Shown here: piece by piece, positions 18,490 through 28,901 of the stretch | How the letters are laid out: every line of letters begins with the position of its first letter | Position numbering within the stretch: the first letter of the stretch is position 1 | Source: Cyclobacteriaceae bacterium | GTDB lineage: Bacteria > Bacteroidota > Bacteroidia > Cytophagales > Cyclobacteriaceae | Assembly (NCBI GenBank): GCA_013140555.1 | Contig: JABFSO010000051.1 | Span: 1 to 35,025 of the forward strand | Direction: 5' to 3' | DNA: 35,025 bases | Notes under the pieces: model-generated | Databases searched by the model: none | Told to the model about the DNA's origin: nothing | Seen by the model: only the letters and a program-made list of their open reading frames with translations | Made by a program: the position numbers and the translations under genes

Positions 18490-20068
18490 TAATCACCAAT
18501 TGGATTTTCCAAAATCACTTGCTTAAAAGAATTGATAGCCGGCTTGTTCGGAAGAGTATATTGTACGTTGACCTTGTAGTCCCCTTTTAACATGATTGGA
18601 AACTGGCTCCAAAGTATTTTCTCTATTCTTGGGCTTGTGATGCCTTTAGCGAGGTATTGATTTGCCGCTTTATATTGAATTTCCAATAAATCATTATTCA
18701 TATAATATGATAAATCATACCAATAGTATTGCTGAAAAGAAGAAAATGAATTCATTGGATCAGTGAGGTTCATTTCGAAATTATCAGGACTTTGGATAAT
18801 TCGTAAACCACTCAAAGGCGGCACGCCTAATTCTGACGGTATTCTATTTGAAATAGTGATTTTACCATCTATTGGATATCCCTCATAAATCAATGGATAT
18901 AATTCTTGGTTATAATATCGATTATCAGAAACATCAGCTATAAAAGAAACTAGCGGTTTATTCTTTGTATAGATGTTTCCATATAGTTCTATTTTATCAA
19001 ATGGTTCATCTATTTCAAAAGATGTCATTAAACTATGCACTCTCCATAAAACCTGTAACACTCTATATGTTTGAGACAATTTTTGAGCGGTAATCTTCTG
19101 ATTAAAAGTGGAATATTTACTAGATCGAATAACGGCCGTAAAAATCGCCTTCTCTTCTAATTCGGTTAAGTTACCTTCTGCCTTCTTCGTTTTGATCTCT
19201 GTATTTGTATTTTCGCCTGCTACCACCAGATTTGTTTTTTGCGCTGTTACGTTTCGATCGATAGAGCCTGAAGCTTGCTTAGGAACATTCAATAATTCAA
19301 AAGCATATACTTGATTGGTTTGCAAATCATTGGGTGTTGCAAATGTTATTAATCCTGCATTGTAAGCGAATCCAAATTCAGATTTCTTACCTGTTGCTGT
19401 TGTAAACCGTCCTACCTGATTCCACTCTGCACCTGGTTCAAATAAATAAGGTTGTCCCTGCTTTAATTTGATATATCCCTCGCGGGTTTCGTCTTTGTAA
19501 TAATTCAATTGCCCGATGACAGGATAGGTATACTCAATATTCGAATGAGGAATGTAGTCTGGGGCTGTGCCGGTGGTAAACGTGGTCTCCAGTTTTTCTG
19601 TCACACGTTTTCCTTCAAACAACACTTGTGTCCATGTACCATTTTTATTTTCCTCAAAACTTACTTCCACAACTCCCTTAATCTCTTTTTTCGGAGGAAG
19701 TACATCGATGGAGTTAAAAGCAACCACATCCTGTGCTTCATTCCATTGCATGGCTCCGGTTATATCTTTTCCCTCACTGGTAAATTTGAATTGTTCTAGT
19801 TTAATCCGGAACGAACGTTGAACGGTTTTTCCGACTTGCTTATCGCTGACATTAAACTCTTTGTTTACTGCCATATTAAACACCGCTTGCGGAGCATTGA
19901 ATACGTTTACTTCTTTTTCTCCTTGCGATGGTGTAATCTGAGAAATCACGCGGATGCCGCTCAACACATTTTGCTGCTTCTGCACTAATTTACATTTATC
20001 ACCAAGTGTTACTTGAAAACTGCAACTGCCCGAAACAAGTCCACCTAAAAATGCTGAACCTTCCCCCC
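18489..20068 (-). CDS. C-terminal part of a large conserved surface protein, separated from its N-terminal part by a frameshift
   Basis: ORF track gives 18489..20129, but the first ~20 codons (MAQPRSYKHNSPIHFGCKAPW) are an out-of-frame read of the upstream gene. Sensible protein starts at GEGSAFLGGLVSGSCSFQVTLGDKCKLVQ right after the G6 run. Confidence 0.75.
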
Positions 20069-23000
20069 ACGGTGCCTTGCATCCAAAATGGATTGGGGAA
20101 TTGTGCTTGTAAGATCGCGGCTGCGCCAATACTTAAAATCTCAAAATCACCGCTCACTAAAAATAAGTCTACATGAATTCCAACGGAGCCTTCGAAGTAT
20201 GCATACACCTGTCCATTCGCATACCACCCATTCACACCAATCCGATCGCTACTGCCCTCGCATCGCACATCGCCATAATTTTTTAGCATGATGTCGAAGC
20301 CCATTCCTGCTTCAAAGCGTGCGTAGAAAATCAAAAAGTTAAGATTACCGGTGTTGAAACTAAATGAAGATCCAAAAGCAAAGCCACCACCAGTGCCAAT
20401 TTCATTTAGGTCTTTCATGTAGTTGAAATCGCGGCCGCCCAAAATGCGAGAAACTGCTTCCGGTGGCGGTGGGCTACCGAGTATTTTTGTGCCCACCATA
20501 AAATAAGCATCGGCTTGTGCACGAATCGATCCGACTCCAAAGCCCAAGTTGAATCGATTGTCAGGCGTGCCAATGTAAACATACCAGTCGCTTGGCGCAA
20601 AGTGGAGTACAGCTTCTCCACCACCTTTAATTAAACCCGAAGCCACATCGATGCCCACATTGAAATTTGCATGCAGCACACTGTTTTCAAAATCATAGCT
20701 AATAAAGACCCGCGCAGAGATGGCACCTCGCTTAATCACCCCAGGCCCTATGATACCATGAATCTCATTGATGAGTTGCGTATCGGCTGTTTGTGAATCC
20801 AACAGATCTTTGTTTTCTGAAGTGATGCCTTTCTTTTTCAATACTGCTAACATCTTTCCAGTCGAGGCCTGTATGTTACCCAGTACATTTTCCATACCTG
20901 CTGTAGCTATAAATGCATTTCCCATAAATGACATATATCTAACTCCACCTGCTGGGAAAAATGAAATTTCGAATGTAGCATCAGCATTAAATGCCTCTTC
21001 TGTTGGTGATGAACTAATCGCAACCGATGCTTTTAATCCTAAGCCTGCATTTTCAGAAGGAACATAAATTATTCCGGAAGCTGTCTTTCCTAATTCGCTG
21101 CCTCCTGCATTGTCCATCTTCATACCAAAGTAGGCGCCTCCACCAAAGCCGCTAATAGCTACACCCGGAAATATGGGAAGACCTGGTTTAAAATCTGCCA
21201 TCGCATCTGCATACCAATAGCGCATGCCCTTTACATTACCAAATATGGCAGAGGCTTTAACCTTAATCATGGAAGCAAAGTCGGCATCCACTATTCCGTT
21301 GAAGCCATCGCCATATGCTTTGTCATTGCGATAGAATACCAACCGACCTTTAAATTTAAATGCACCACCGTTAATGTCAACCGCAATATCTCTAACATCA
21401 ATACTTTTAAATCGCCAATTTTGGATTCCAGATTCGGTACCCATATTTCCTACGATTGTTAAACCTGCATCGGCAGCAAAAGCCCCATTTTTTTCTCCTA
21501 CCAAGTTCAACTTCAGATTGAATTCTAGACCTAGCTCTTTATCGGTGATATTTCGAAGTCCGATTTTATTTATACTTACCGGAAAACCAGCCATGGTCTG
21601 TTGCAATGCCTCCGATCCAAATGAGAAGGTGCCAACTTGTATAAATGGTTTTACAGATTGAATGCGTAAATTTTCAAATCGAATATCTGCCAATTCCAGT
21701 CCTTGACCACCATCACTTAGTTTTGCTTTGACGTTCATGCGTCCGTGCAAATTTGCCTTTGGCAAAAAGGTTCCGTTTAGCACACGAACTTCCAGCGATG
21801 ATCCGCGATAGATATCCACTTTGGCTGCCTGAAACATTGGGAAACTCATGTCGCTTTTAGCAACCACATTGAAAAGATAATTATCATCACCATTGATGAT
21901 TGCCTTATAATCAAATGATTTTTGTTCTCCTGAAATAGGAATGACTATTCCACCATTGAATCCGGCTTGAACGAGTTGATTGGCTTGCAATTCAATTCCC
22001 AACGAATCCAGTGAAAATGCCCAGCCACTCATATCACCTTTATCAAGTGCAATCAAATTCTTTCCTTCAAACAAGCCCGACACGCCTTGTTGATCGATGA
22101 TCATGTTGTAGGCCGAAAGTGAAGTACGGTTGTTGTCTTTCGTTTTAAATTGCTGTGGCAATCTCACGGAGAGTTGTCGCACATAAAATCCCCGCCATAA
22201 ATTTTGGTTGTCCGGCAGCATTTGCGTGCTCGTATATCCGTTTGGGAAAACGACTGCAGGTGAATTGCGCAAATCGCTGAAATCAAATACAGCCTGATCT
22301 ACAGTAAATCCAAATCCCGTAAGCCCCTTCACCTGAAAATTAGGTAAACTTACATGTACTAATAAATCATTCCAGTTACTAATGATTGATTGAAAGGAAG
22401 TTGTTACACGTCCTTCAGGTTGAACGGTGCCATTTAAATTTTCCGGAAGCAGCAGATCACGTGAAAAAACAACACTGGCATCTAATCCTATTTCCTTGAA
22501 ACCATCGCAGTCTATTTTTGCATAGGTGCCACCTAACTGCTCCTTTGATCCGCCCTTGATAATTAACTGAATTTTATCTCCACTAAAGTTAATTCCGTAG
22601 TCACCTATTAATTGAAGGGTGGCGTCACCAATTATTCCACCTTGATTTGAAAGTTTGATTCCTGTCGCCATGAAAGTAAGCTCTTTTCCATTTTGAGGAA
22701 TTTCAATCTGCATCACCACATCCAACTCAGCATAGAGTGGCTTGAGTCGGACTGCATATATTGCCACATCGTAATTGACACCCGCAATGGTCTTACTGAT
22801 TCCAACCGGAAGACTAAATTTAGAATTGGCATCAATTGTCTTTATGAAATTTTGTGCACTTCTAACTTGTTTAAGAATAGATCTTGCAAATTCAATCTTC
22901 TGAATTATGGAGTCATTTTGATCTATTTCCGTCAATAGACCTTCCTCCAAAAAATCAGGAATGGCATTAGATGAAGTAATTCCGGAAGACAGTACCGAGT

Positions 23001-23118
23001 CTAATCGGGCTTTTACATTTAAACTATCGCGTACGTCAAGGCCAAATGCGGAAGCACTCCATAAAAAAATCCCGAATAGAATAAAAAGTCTTTTCATATC
23101 ACAACTCAAATACGGCAC
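19999..23118 (-). CDS. N-terminal part of the same large secreted protein; frame breaks at the G6 run 20063-20068
   Basis: Signal peptide MKRLFILFGIFLWSASAFG (likely true start at 23097). After NPFWMQGTVGG the frame degenerates to RFSIFRWTCFGQLQFSSNTW*, while the alternate frame continues sensibly. Confidence 0.8.
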   Translation of the reverse strand: MPYLSCDMKRLFILFGIFLWSASAFGLDVRDSLNVKARLDSVLSSGITSSNAIPDFLEEGLLTEIDQNDSIIQKIEFARSILKQVRSAQNFIKTIDANSKFSLPVGISKTIAGVNYDVAIYAVRLKPLYAELDVVMQIEIPQNGKELTFMATGIKLSNQGGIIGDATLQLIGDYGINFSGDKIQLIIKGGSKEQLGGTYAKIDCDGFKEIGLDASVVFSRDLLLPENLNGTVQPEGRVTTSFQSIISNWNDLLVHVSLPNFQVKGLTGFGFTVDQAVFDFSDLRNSPAVVFPNGYTSTQMLPDNQNLWRGFYVRQLSVRLPQQFKTKDNNRTSLSAYNMIIDQQGVSGLFEGKNLIALDKGDMSGWAFSLDSLGIELQANQLVQAGFNGGIVIPISGEQKSFDYKAIINGDDNYLFNVVAKSDMSFPMFQAAKVDIYRGSSLEVRVLNGTFLPKANLHGRMNVKAKLSDGGQGLELADIRFENLRIQSVKPFIQVGTFSFGSEALQQTMAGFPVSINKIGLRNITDKELGLEFNLKLNLVGEKNGAFAADAGLTIVGNMGTESGIQNWRFKSIDVRDIAVDINGGAFKFKGRLVFYRNDKAYGDGFNGIVDADFASMIKVKASAIFGNVKGMRYWYADAMADFKPGLPIFPGVAISGFGGGAYFGMKMDNAGGSELGKTASGIIYVPSENAGLGLKASVAISSSPTEEAFNADATFEISFFPAGGVRYMSFMGNAFIATAGMENVLGNIQASTGKMLAVLKKKGITSENKDLLDSQTADTQLINEIHGIIGPGVIKRGAISARVFISYDFENSVLHANFNVGIDVASGLIKGGGEAVLHFAPSDWYVYIGTPDNRFNLGFGVGSIRAQADAYFMVGTKILGSPPPPEAVSRILGGRDFNYMKDLNEIGTGGGFAFGSSFSFNTGNLNFLIFYARFEAGMGFDIMLKNYGDVRCEGSSDRIGVNGWYANGQVYAYFEGSVGIHVDLFLVSGDFEILSIGAAAILQAQFPNPFWMQGTVGGRFSIFRWTCFGQLQFSSNTW

Positions 23119-23134
23119 AACAGACTATTATTTG

Positions 23135-24049
23135 TTAATAGGTATCTCTTAAAATCGAATAGTTCTTATTGTTCTTAAACCAATTTCTTACTTGTTGCAA
23201 GGCTGCCGTGTAATCGGTTGTCTCGATATCCCCGCTTGCGTTCTGTTTTAGAGGATAATTCTCAATAACCGCAGCGAGCATTTCCATTATGCGATACGCA
23301 CAGGGAATTCGCTCTGCGCTATCAGAGTTCGGGGACTCACAATTCTTTGCATCACTATAGATAGCTTCCACTAAAAATGCGATGGCTTCAGGTCTTCGCG
23401 TAAAAATCAAATCAGGAAAAATCTCATACACTACTGCATCTGTTAGTGGCATACGTTTCACTCGATTGAGTACGTCTGTCATGGCTTGTTCATCATTCAT
23501 TCGCGCAAGCGCCAGCATGGCGGTCCAGCGATCTTTTCTCCCCAGACTTTGATCTTGCGACAAATTGTATAAGTCATTTTTCGATGTTTGGATTTCGAGA
23601 TAACCCATCAATCGAATCAGTGTATTTAGGTGCGCTTGTTTTCGTTTAAAAAGTGAGTAGAGTGTATCCAGATTAGCCTTACTAAAGTCGTTTTTCTTAA
23701 ATTCGGTGAGGTATAAAAGTGCAGCACCCACGTTGCCATTGTCTTTATCTTTGGCTGATATTACTATTTGATCCACAGCTTTCGTACGTACTGAACTCAC
23801 CTTCGCTTGAGTGCCAACATATCTTGATAAAGATGCGGCTCGCTGTCTTATGATAGTAATGGAGTCACTTAAATATTTGTTCAATTCTTTTAAGGCGTTG
23901 AAAGCATTTTCCGGTTTGGAAATCTCAGCCGGAATTGAAGGATATTTTCCGGTGCGCACTTGATTAAAATAACTTTCCAGTTTGGATTGCTGGGCATAAA
24001 CTCCACATGCACTCATCACACAAACCGTAAACACTAGAAAACGCAGCAT
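23135..24049 (-). CDS. Secreted helical (HEAT-like) protein
   Basis: Signal MLRFLVFTVCVMSACGVYAQ; helical repeats such as LGRKDRWTAMLALARMNDEQAMTDVLNRVKRMPLTDAVVYEIFPDLIFTRRPEAIAFLVEAIY. Confidence 0.7.
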   Translation of the reverse strand: MLRFLVFTVCVMSACGVYAQQSKLESYFNQVRTGKYPSIPAEISKPENAFNALKELNKYLSDSITIIRQRAASLSRYVGTQAKVSSVRTKAVDQIVISAKDKDNGNVGAALLYLTEFKKNDFSKANLDTLYSLFKRKQAHLNTLIRLMGYLEIQTSKNDLYNLSQDQSLGRKDRWTAMLALARMNDEQAMTDVLNRVKRMPLTDAVVYEIFPDLIFTRRPEAIAFLVEAIYSDAKNCESPNSDSAERIPCAYRIMEMLAAVIENYPLKQNASGDIETTDYTAALQQVRNWFKNNKNYSILRDTY

Positions 24050-24068
24050 ATAAATTATCTAAGCCTAC

Positions 24069-24076
24069 CAAATATA
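24069..24076 (-). promoter_or_regulatory. Candidate Bacteroidota -7 element TATATTTG upstream of the six-gene set
   Basis: Minus strand TATATTTG fits TAnnTTTG, about 20 nt upstream of the ATG at 24049. No strong -33 element seen. Confidence 0.35.
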
Positions 24077-24194
24077 TTGAAAAATCACATAAAATATCTA
24101 CGAACATGGAGAACGTGGTCTAGGGAAGATGTTCACCAGCAGGACGAACTTTTCATTTCAATCGAAACCGATTGAATAGTAGGTGAAACAAAGA

Positions 24195-24226
24195 CAAAAA
24201 AAAGAGGCACCATTTAGATGCCTCTT
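24195..24226 (-). terminator. Rho-independent terminator after susD
   Basis: Minus strand AGAGGCA-TCTAAATGG-TGCCTCT followed by a T-run (stem arms 24219-24225 and 24203-24209). Confidence 0.85.
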
Positions 24227-24247
24227 AATGTCAAATCAAGAAACGAC

Positions 24248-25543
24248 TTAACTTGCCGGATCAGCCGGAGTATTTGGGTTGTTGTCTCTTTCTGAAAAAG
24301 GATATGGAAGGAAGTCACGGCCTCTTTCACTTGCAGGTCTTCCAAATCTTCTGCTGTCTTCCAGACGCATACCTGTAAGGTAAAGTTCAATGCAACGTTG
24401 CTTATAGATTTCAGTAAGAATATCTGCTTTAATGTTTGCCCCACTATAGGCAGGTAGATTTGCTCCGATTCCCCATGCATCTCCAACTGCTGTTTTTTGC
24501 AGAATTTTATTCAATTCTATCGTTGCATTTGCCAAATCATCTTTCCTCGCGTATGCTTCCGCTTTAATAAGCGTTACTTCACCACCTCGATAAATAGGCA
24601 AATCGCTATTATTTGCTGTAAAAAAACTAGCTCTTGCTAAATTGACCGCACCTGTTCCACCCGAAGGATTAATATAGAATGCTATTCGGCCGTCATTGGT
24701 AGGTGTCTGTAATGCCAATGGCAGACTAAACTTATTGTCAAGAGGTTCACACACATTTCTATTTGAAAAACTAGTTTCAAATAAGGCATTACGTGTCAGA
24801 TCATCGTGAGTAAACTTAGACTTAACGGATACGGCAAGATTAACAAGGTTAGCAGCAGCCAGGGCTTTGTCATAATTTCCAGCCATCAGTGCATATCGCG
24901 CAATAAGCGCATTGATTGTGTTTGCGTAATCAATTCCACTTACAATTCTCGATGTAAAAGCTGTGGAGATTGGCGCTTTTGCTAATTCAACAGACGCTGC
25001 TTCTAATATGGCAATCGCTTCATTCAAGACTTCCGTACGTGTAAGAAAAGGAGCCGCTGCTTGAGTTTTGGTTGGCGCCTTTTCCCAGAAAAGTGCAAGG
25101 TTTCCCAATGCCATCGCTTTAAAAATTGCTGCATGTGCCTGCAATGCTCCTTTCGTTCCCTGGTCAGATACAATTCCCAAATTGTTCAAAATCAAATCCG
25201 CATTTGATTTTATCAAATTGCATTGATTCCAAAGATTTGAGATCACGCCATTGTTACCGATAACACTCGCGCCACCCTGCATTAAATTTTGCTCATCTGT
25301 ATTACCTGCATTCAATACTACCAGCTCTTTTGATAATAAGCCACCAGTAGTTGGCAAAGTATAATTAGGTGATACTCTTGAAATGGAATACTTGTATTGC
25401 AATCCATTAGCTAGAGTGATTAAGCCAGTGACATCATTTACTACTTGTGTTTGACTGGCAGCACTTGGATTAAGGTATTCTTGATTGCACGAAGCAAACA
25501 TAAACACCCCGATCAGAAATAATATTGAAAATGACTTTTTCAT
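24248..25543 (-). CDS. RagB/SusD-family lipoprotein
   Basis: Lipoprotein signal FMFASCNQEYLNPS; NLWNQCNLIKSNADLILNNL; C-terminal LTEIYKQRCIELYLTGMRLEDSRRFGRP; directly after SusC. Confidence 0.93.
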   Translation of the reverse strand: MKKSFSILFLIGVFMFASCNQEYLNPSAASQTQVVNDVTGLITLANGLQYKYSISRVSPNYTLPTTGGLLSKELVVLNAGNTDEQNLMQGGASVIGNNGVISNLWNQCNLIKSNADLILNNLGIVSDQGTKGALQAHAAIFKAMALGNLALFWEKAPTKTQAAAPFLTRTEVLNEAIAILEAASVELAKAPISTAFTSRIVSGIDYANTINALIARYALMAGNYDKALAAANLVNLAVSVKSKFTHDDLTRNALFETSFSNRNVCEPLDNKFSLPLALQTPTNDGRIAFYINPSGGTGAVNLARASFFTANNSDLPIYRGGEVTLIKAEAYARKDDLANATIELNKILQKTAVGDAWGIGANLPAYSGANIKADILTEIYKQRCIELYLTGMRLEDSRRFGRPASERGRDFLPYPFSERDNNPNTPADPAS

Positions 25544-25561
25544 AGCTATTGTAATTGGGTG

Positions 25562-28500
25562 TTAAAATGTAAATGTTAACTGCATTTTGTACGAACGTGG
25601 AATAGGTACGTTACCAAAATCTACTCCTCTAATCCGATCGCTGTTTCCGCCCGCATTAGTTTCGGGGTCATAACCGTTGTAGCTATCCCATGAAATAAGG
25701 TTTCGTCCGGAAAATCCAATGTTAATATTTTCAATTCCTTTAACTGGGCTCTTTAAGCTGTACGATAGTCCTATTTCGCGAAGTTTAACAAATGAACCAT
25801 TATCTACACGCCACTCTTCAATTGGACCAATCGCGAATGTATAACCGCGCACGATTTCACCTTTCATTTCCTTTTCCGCAATAGGGCCAATCCCTACATT
25901 TTCTCTGGTTCTTTTATCCGCATTAAAGACACTCACCCCCTGTACAAAATCCAGCAAGAAATTAAAGCTAAGATTTTTGTAGCTTAGATTACTTACAATA
26001 GATCCGGTCCAGTCAGGATTGGGGTTACCAATGATCGTTCGAACACTGGACGTTCCAGCAATCACAGGTTGACCACTGCCATCTCTTACAGAAGTGTAAG
26101 TAAGAGGAGTGGCAGAATTTTGTATACCTCTTTCAGATTGTAAAAAACCTTGTGGTGTTAACAAGGGGTTTCCATTCGCATCTTTTGCAATGGTTGTACC
26201 ATAAAATACACTGGCCGGTGCGCCTTCTATCAAATAAACTGGTGCACCAGCAGAATTGGAAATTGAAATTGTAGGGCTTCCTAACTTGGTTACTTTATTT
26301 CTGTTTTGGTTAAAAATAAATGTTACATCCCAAGATAGATTTTGTGTCTTTACAGGATTGATGTTCAATGATATTTCCATTCCATTGTTCTCCATTGTAC
26401 CTACATTGTTCACAATATTGAGTCCGCCTTCAGATGAAGCTAACCCTCTGCTCACTACTAAATCAGAAATACTTTGATTATAGAAAGTTGCTCCTAAACT
26501 GATCCGGTTGCGCCATAAGGAAATATCAGCACCGAATTCATATTCAGTCATGCGTTCTGGTTTTACATTTGGATTAGCAAGCTGAGAGCCTGGTACAATT
26601 GTATTCTTACCTAGAAATCCGACAGGAGAGAATTGCCAGAATCTCGAAAATGGATCTAGTCCAACTAAGTTTCCAGATTGTCCCCATGAGGTTCTCAATT
26701 TAAGCGAGTTGATAATATCATTGGTTAACTTGTTCTTCCAAAACTCCATATCTGAGATTACAAAACTTCCACTCACTTTTGGATACGTTTGAGTTCTTTG
26801 ACTTTCTGAGAAAATGGAAGATTGATCTCTTCGTACAGCAGCGGTTACAAACGCATAATTTTTATAACCCAAAGTTGCCTGAACAAAATATCCACTCACG
26901 CTATATTGAGGAAGTCCGTAGCCGGACGTTACCGTGGTGCTGGTTGCGCCACTGACCGTTTCAATAAAAGGCGCTAAACCTTCGCCACTAGATCGCTGAA
27001 TCTCTACTCGTTGATATTGATAATTGGTACCGGCTACAGCATTTAGTTTAAGATCTTTTGTTAATTGACGTTCGTACGAAATATTTAAATCTGTATTGAA
27101 CTGCAACACGGAGTTACTGGCATTGGCAGCATATCCAGTTGGGTAACGTTCCAATGGCAAACCAGCAACTGCTTGATATGGATAAGGCTTTATGAGGCTT
27201 TTCCCGTTTTGAGTATATGAATCAACACCAATGACCCAATCAATACCAAGACCTTTAATAGGTGTAAGATTTAATTGCAGGTCATTAATTGTCCGGTTGA
27301 TAGATTGTGTAAAATTCATGTCTTCAATAGTAGAGAGGGGGTTTACCCTCGTAGGCTCTACTGCCAACAATTTTCCGGCACCATCCCGTTGATTAATGTT
27401 ATAGATATTGTTTGTTATGTTAACGGAGTTAATCGGGCTATAGAAAACATTTCCATTTGCTTTTTCATTTGAAAACGAATTAGCATACGAAAGCCCCACA
27501 CTCAATTTAGCCCAATCGGCTAATCGCTGCTCGATTCTGACACGCAAATTATAGCGCGTAAAATCTGTACCCTTTATGATCCCTTCGTTTTTTGTATACG
27601 ATAAAGATGTAAAATATTGTGTCTTGTCACTTCCACCGTTTATAGATAAATTATTATCCGTGCCATAACCTTTTTGAAAAATCTGATCCTGATAATCATA
27701 GCGAGTTACATCAACTAAATTGGTTCTTAAATTACTAACCACTCCATCCCGAGTAACGGCCGTAAAGGTTTCTCCTGGCTGGGGAACATAGCCGGCTAAT
27801 TGCGTATTTGATAACGCGGCTATTGGATGCAAACGCAAAGACGAAAACCCAAATTGCTTACCATAAGTAGTTATTGGTACTTTCTTTCGCAGTTCATTCA
27901 TTGTTACACTTGTTGTGAATGATATGCGGGGAGCTCCTTGCTTTCCCTTTTTAGTGGTGATTAATACCACACCATTAGATGCACGCGATCCATAGATAGC
28001 AGCCGCTGCCGCACCACTAATTACACTTATCGTTTCGATATCAGCGGGGTTGATATCAGTCATACGATTGCTACCCAACGTGGCTTCGCCTGCCTGGTTA
28101 GTAAGGGCAGTTTGAGAGACGTTAGAAGTTGCATTGCTTATAATTACTCCATCTATTACATATAAAGGATCTGAAGGACCAGAAAGCGACTTCACACCAC
28201 GCAAACGGATGGTCATTCCTCCACCTGGATCTCCTGAATTTTGAGTGATTTGTGCTCCCGGCACTTTACCTTGTAGTGAACTGAATAAATCACTGCTTCC
28301 AGATTTCTCGAGCATTGAAGAGTTAACCGTTGAAATATTATTACCTAATTCTCTTTTAGCTTGCTTGAGAGTAGATCCCGTTACAACCACTTCATCCAAT
28401 GCTTGAAAATCCGGTTGCAGTGGAATTGATAAGGGTGCTGTTGAACCATTGGAAACATTTACATCAATGGTGGTAGATGTATACCCAACAAAGCTTACAG

Positions 28501-28747
28501 CAAGTTTGATAGGACTGCTTCCATCAACTGAAAGTGTAAAATCACCATTCACATCGGTAACTGTGCCCGATGTGGTACCGACTACCAACACAGATGCTCC
28601 TGGTAGCCCCTGCTGTGTTTCGCTGTCTGTTACTTTACCTGTAATGGTCACTGACTGCCCCTGCGCCATCGCTGCAGATAAGGCAAACACAAAAGCCAGT
28701 CCTAGATACTTAAGGCTGCGCTTCCTGAAAGTGTAAAATTTAAGCAT
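25562..28747 (-). CDS. SusC/RagA-family TonB-linked outer-membrane protein
   Basis: Carboxypeptidase-regulatory-like N-terminus (ITGKVTDSETQQGLPGASVLVVGTTSGTVTDVNGDFTL); plug motif GDPGGGMTIRLRGVKSLSGPSDPLYVIDGV; DIETISVISGAAAAAIYGSRASNGVVLITTKKGK. Confidence 0.97.
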   Translation of the reverse strand: MLKFYTFRKRSLKYLGLAFVFALSAAMAQGQSVTITGKVTDSETQQGLPGASVLVVGTTSGTVTDVNGDFTLSVDGSSPIKLAVSFVGYTSTTIDVNVSNGSTAPLSIPLQPDFQALDEVVVTGSTLKQAKRELGNNISTVNSSMLEKSGSSDLFSSLQGKVPGAQITQNSGDPGGGMTIRLRGVKSLSGPSDPLYVIDGVIISNATSNVSQTALTNQAGEATLGSNRMTDINPADIETISVISGAAAAAIYGSRASNGVVLITTKKGKQGAPRISFTTSVTMNELRKKVPITTYGKQFGFSSLRLHPIAALSNTQLAGYVPQPGETFTAVTRDGVVSNLRTNLVDVTRYDYQDQIFQKGYGTDNNLSINGGSDKTQYFTSLSYTKNEGIIKGTDFTRYNLRVRIEQRLADWAKLSVGLSYANSFSNEKANGNVFYSPINSVNITNNIYNINQRDGAGKLLAVEPTRVNPLSTIEDMNFTQSINRTINDLQLNLTPIKGLGIDWVIGVDSYTQNGKSLIKPYPYQAVAGLPLERYPTGYAANASNSVLQFNTDLNISYERQLTKDLKLNAVAGTNYQYQRVEIQRSSGEGLAPFIETVSGATSTTVTSGYGLPQYSVSGYFVQATLGYKNYAFVTAAVRRDQSSIFSESQRTQTYPKVSGSFVISDMEFWKNKLTNDIINSLKLRTSWGQSGNLVGLDPFSRFWQFSPVGFLGKNTIVPGSQLANPNVKPERMTEYEFGADISLWRNRISLGATFYNQSISDLVVSRGLASSEGGLNIVNNVGTMENNGMEISLNINPVKTQNLSWDVTFIFNQNRNKVTKLGSPTISISNSAGAPVYLIEGAPASVFYGTTIAKDANGNPLLTPQGFLQSERGIQNSATPLTYTSVRDGSGQPVIAGTSSVRTIIGNPNPDWTGSIVSNLSYKNLSFNFLLDFVQGVSVFNADKRTRENVGIGPIAEKEMKGEIVRGYTFAIGPIEEWRVDNGSFVKLREIGLSYSLKSPVKGIENINIGFSGRNLISWDSYNGYDPETNAGGNSDRIRGVDFGNVPIPRSYKMQLTFTF

Positions 28748-28788
28748 GAAAAATTGGTTAAAATGAATAGATGGGTACCTAGTCTATA

Positions 28789-28801
28789 GGTTTTTAAAAC
28801 C
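28789..28801. promoter_or_regulatory. Short palindrome GGTTTTTAAAACC between susC and the DeoR-type regulator
   Basis: ggtttt-t-aaaacc inverted repeat in the divergent intergenic region; AT-rich, so could be chance. Confidence 0.25.
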
Positions 28802-28901
28802 GCAAAAAACCGTAAACATGATTTGAATTTGCGTTTTTTTTCGATAATTACAATAGATTGTGCATCAAATTTTGTAAAATCGTGCAACATACCTACTCCC
28901 T

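Noticed and set aside
20069-20129. Annotated N-terminus MAQPRSYKHNSPIHFGCKAPWG of the 546-aa ORF as a true start
   Set aside because: It is the out-of-frame reading of QAQFPNPFWMQGT from the upstream gene; the frameshift explains the ORF better.
24214-24486. 90-aa minus-strand ORF overlapping susD
   Set aside because: Alternate frame of the susD 3' end and terminator region; no protein-like motifs.
28702-28890. 62-aa minus-strand ORF upstream of susC
   Set aside because: Overlaps the susC start in another frame within AT-rich intergenic DNA; likely spurious.
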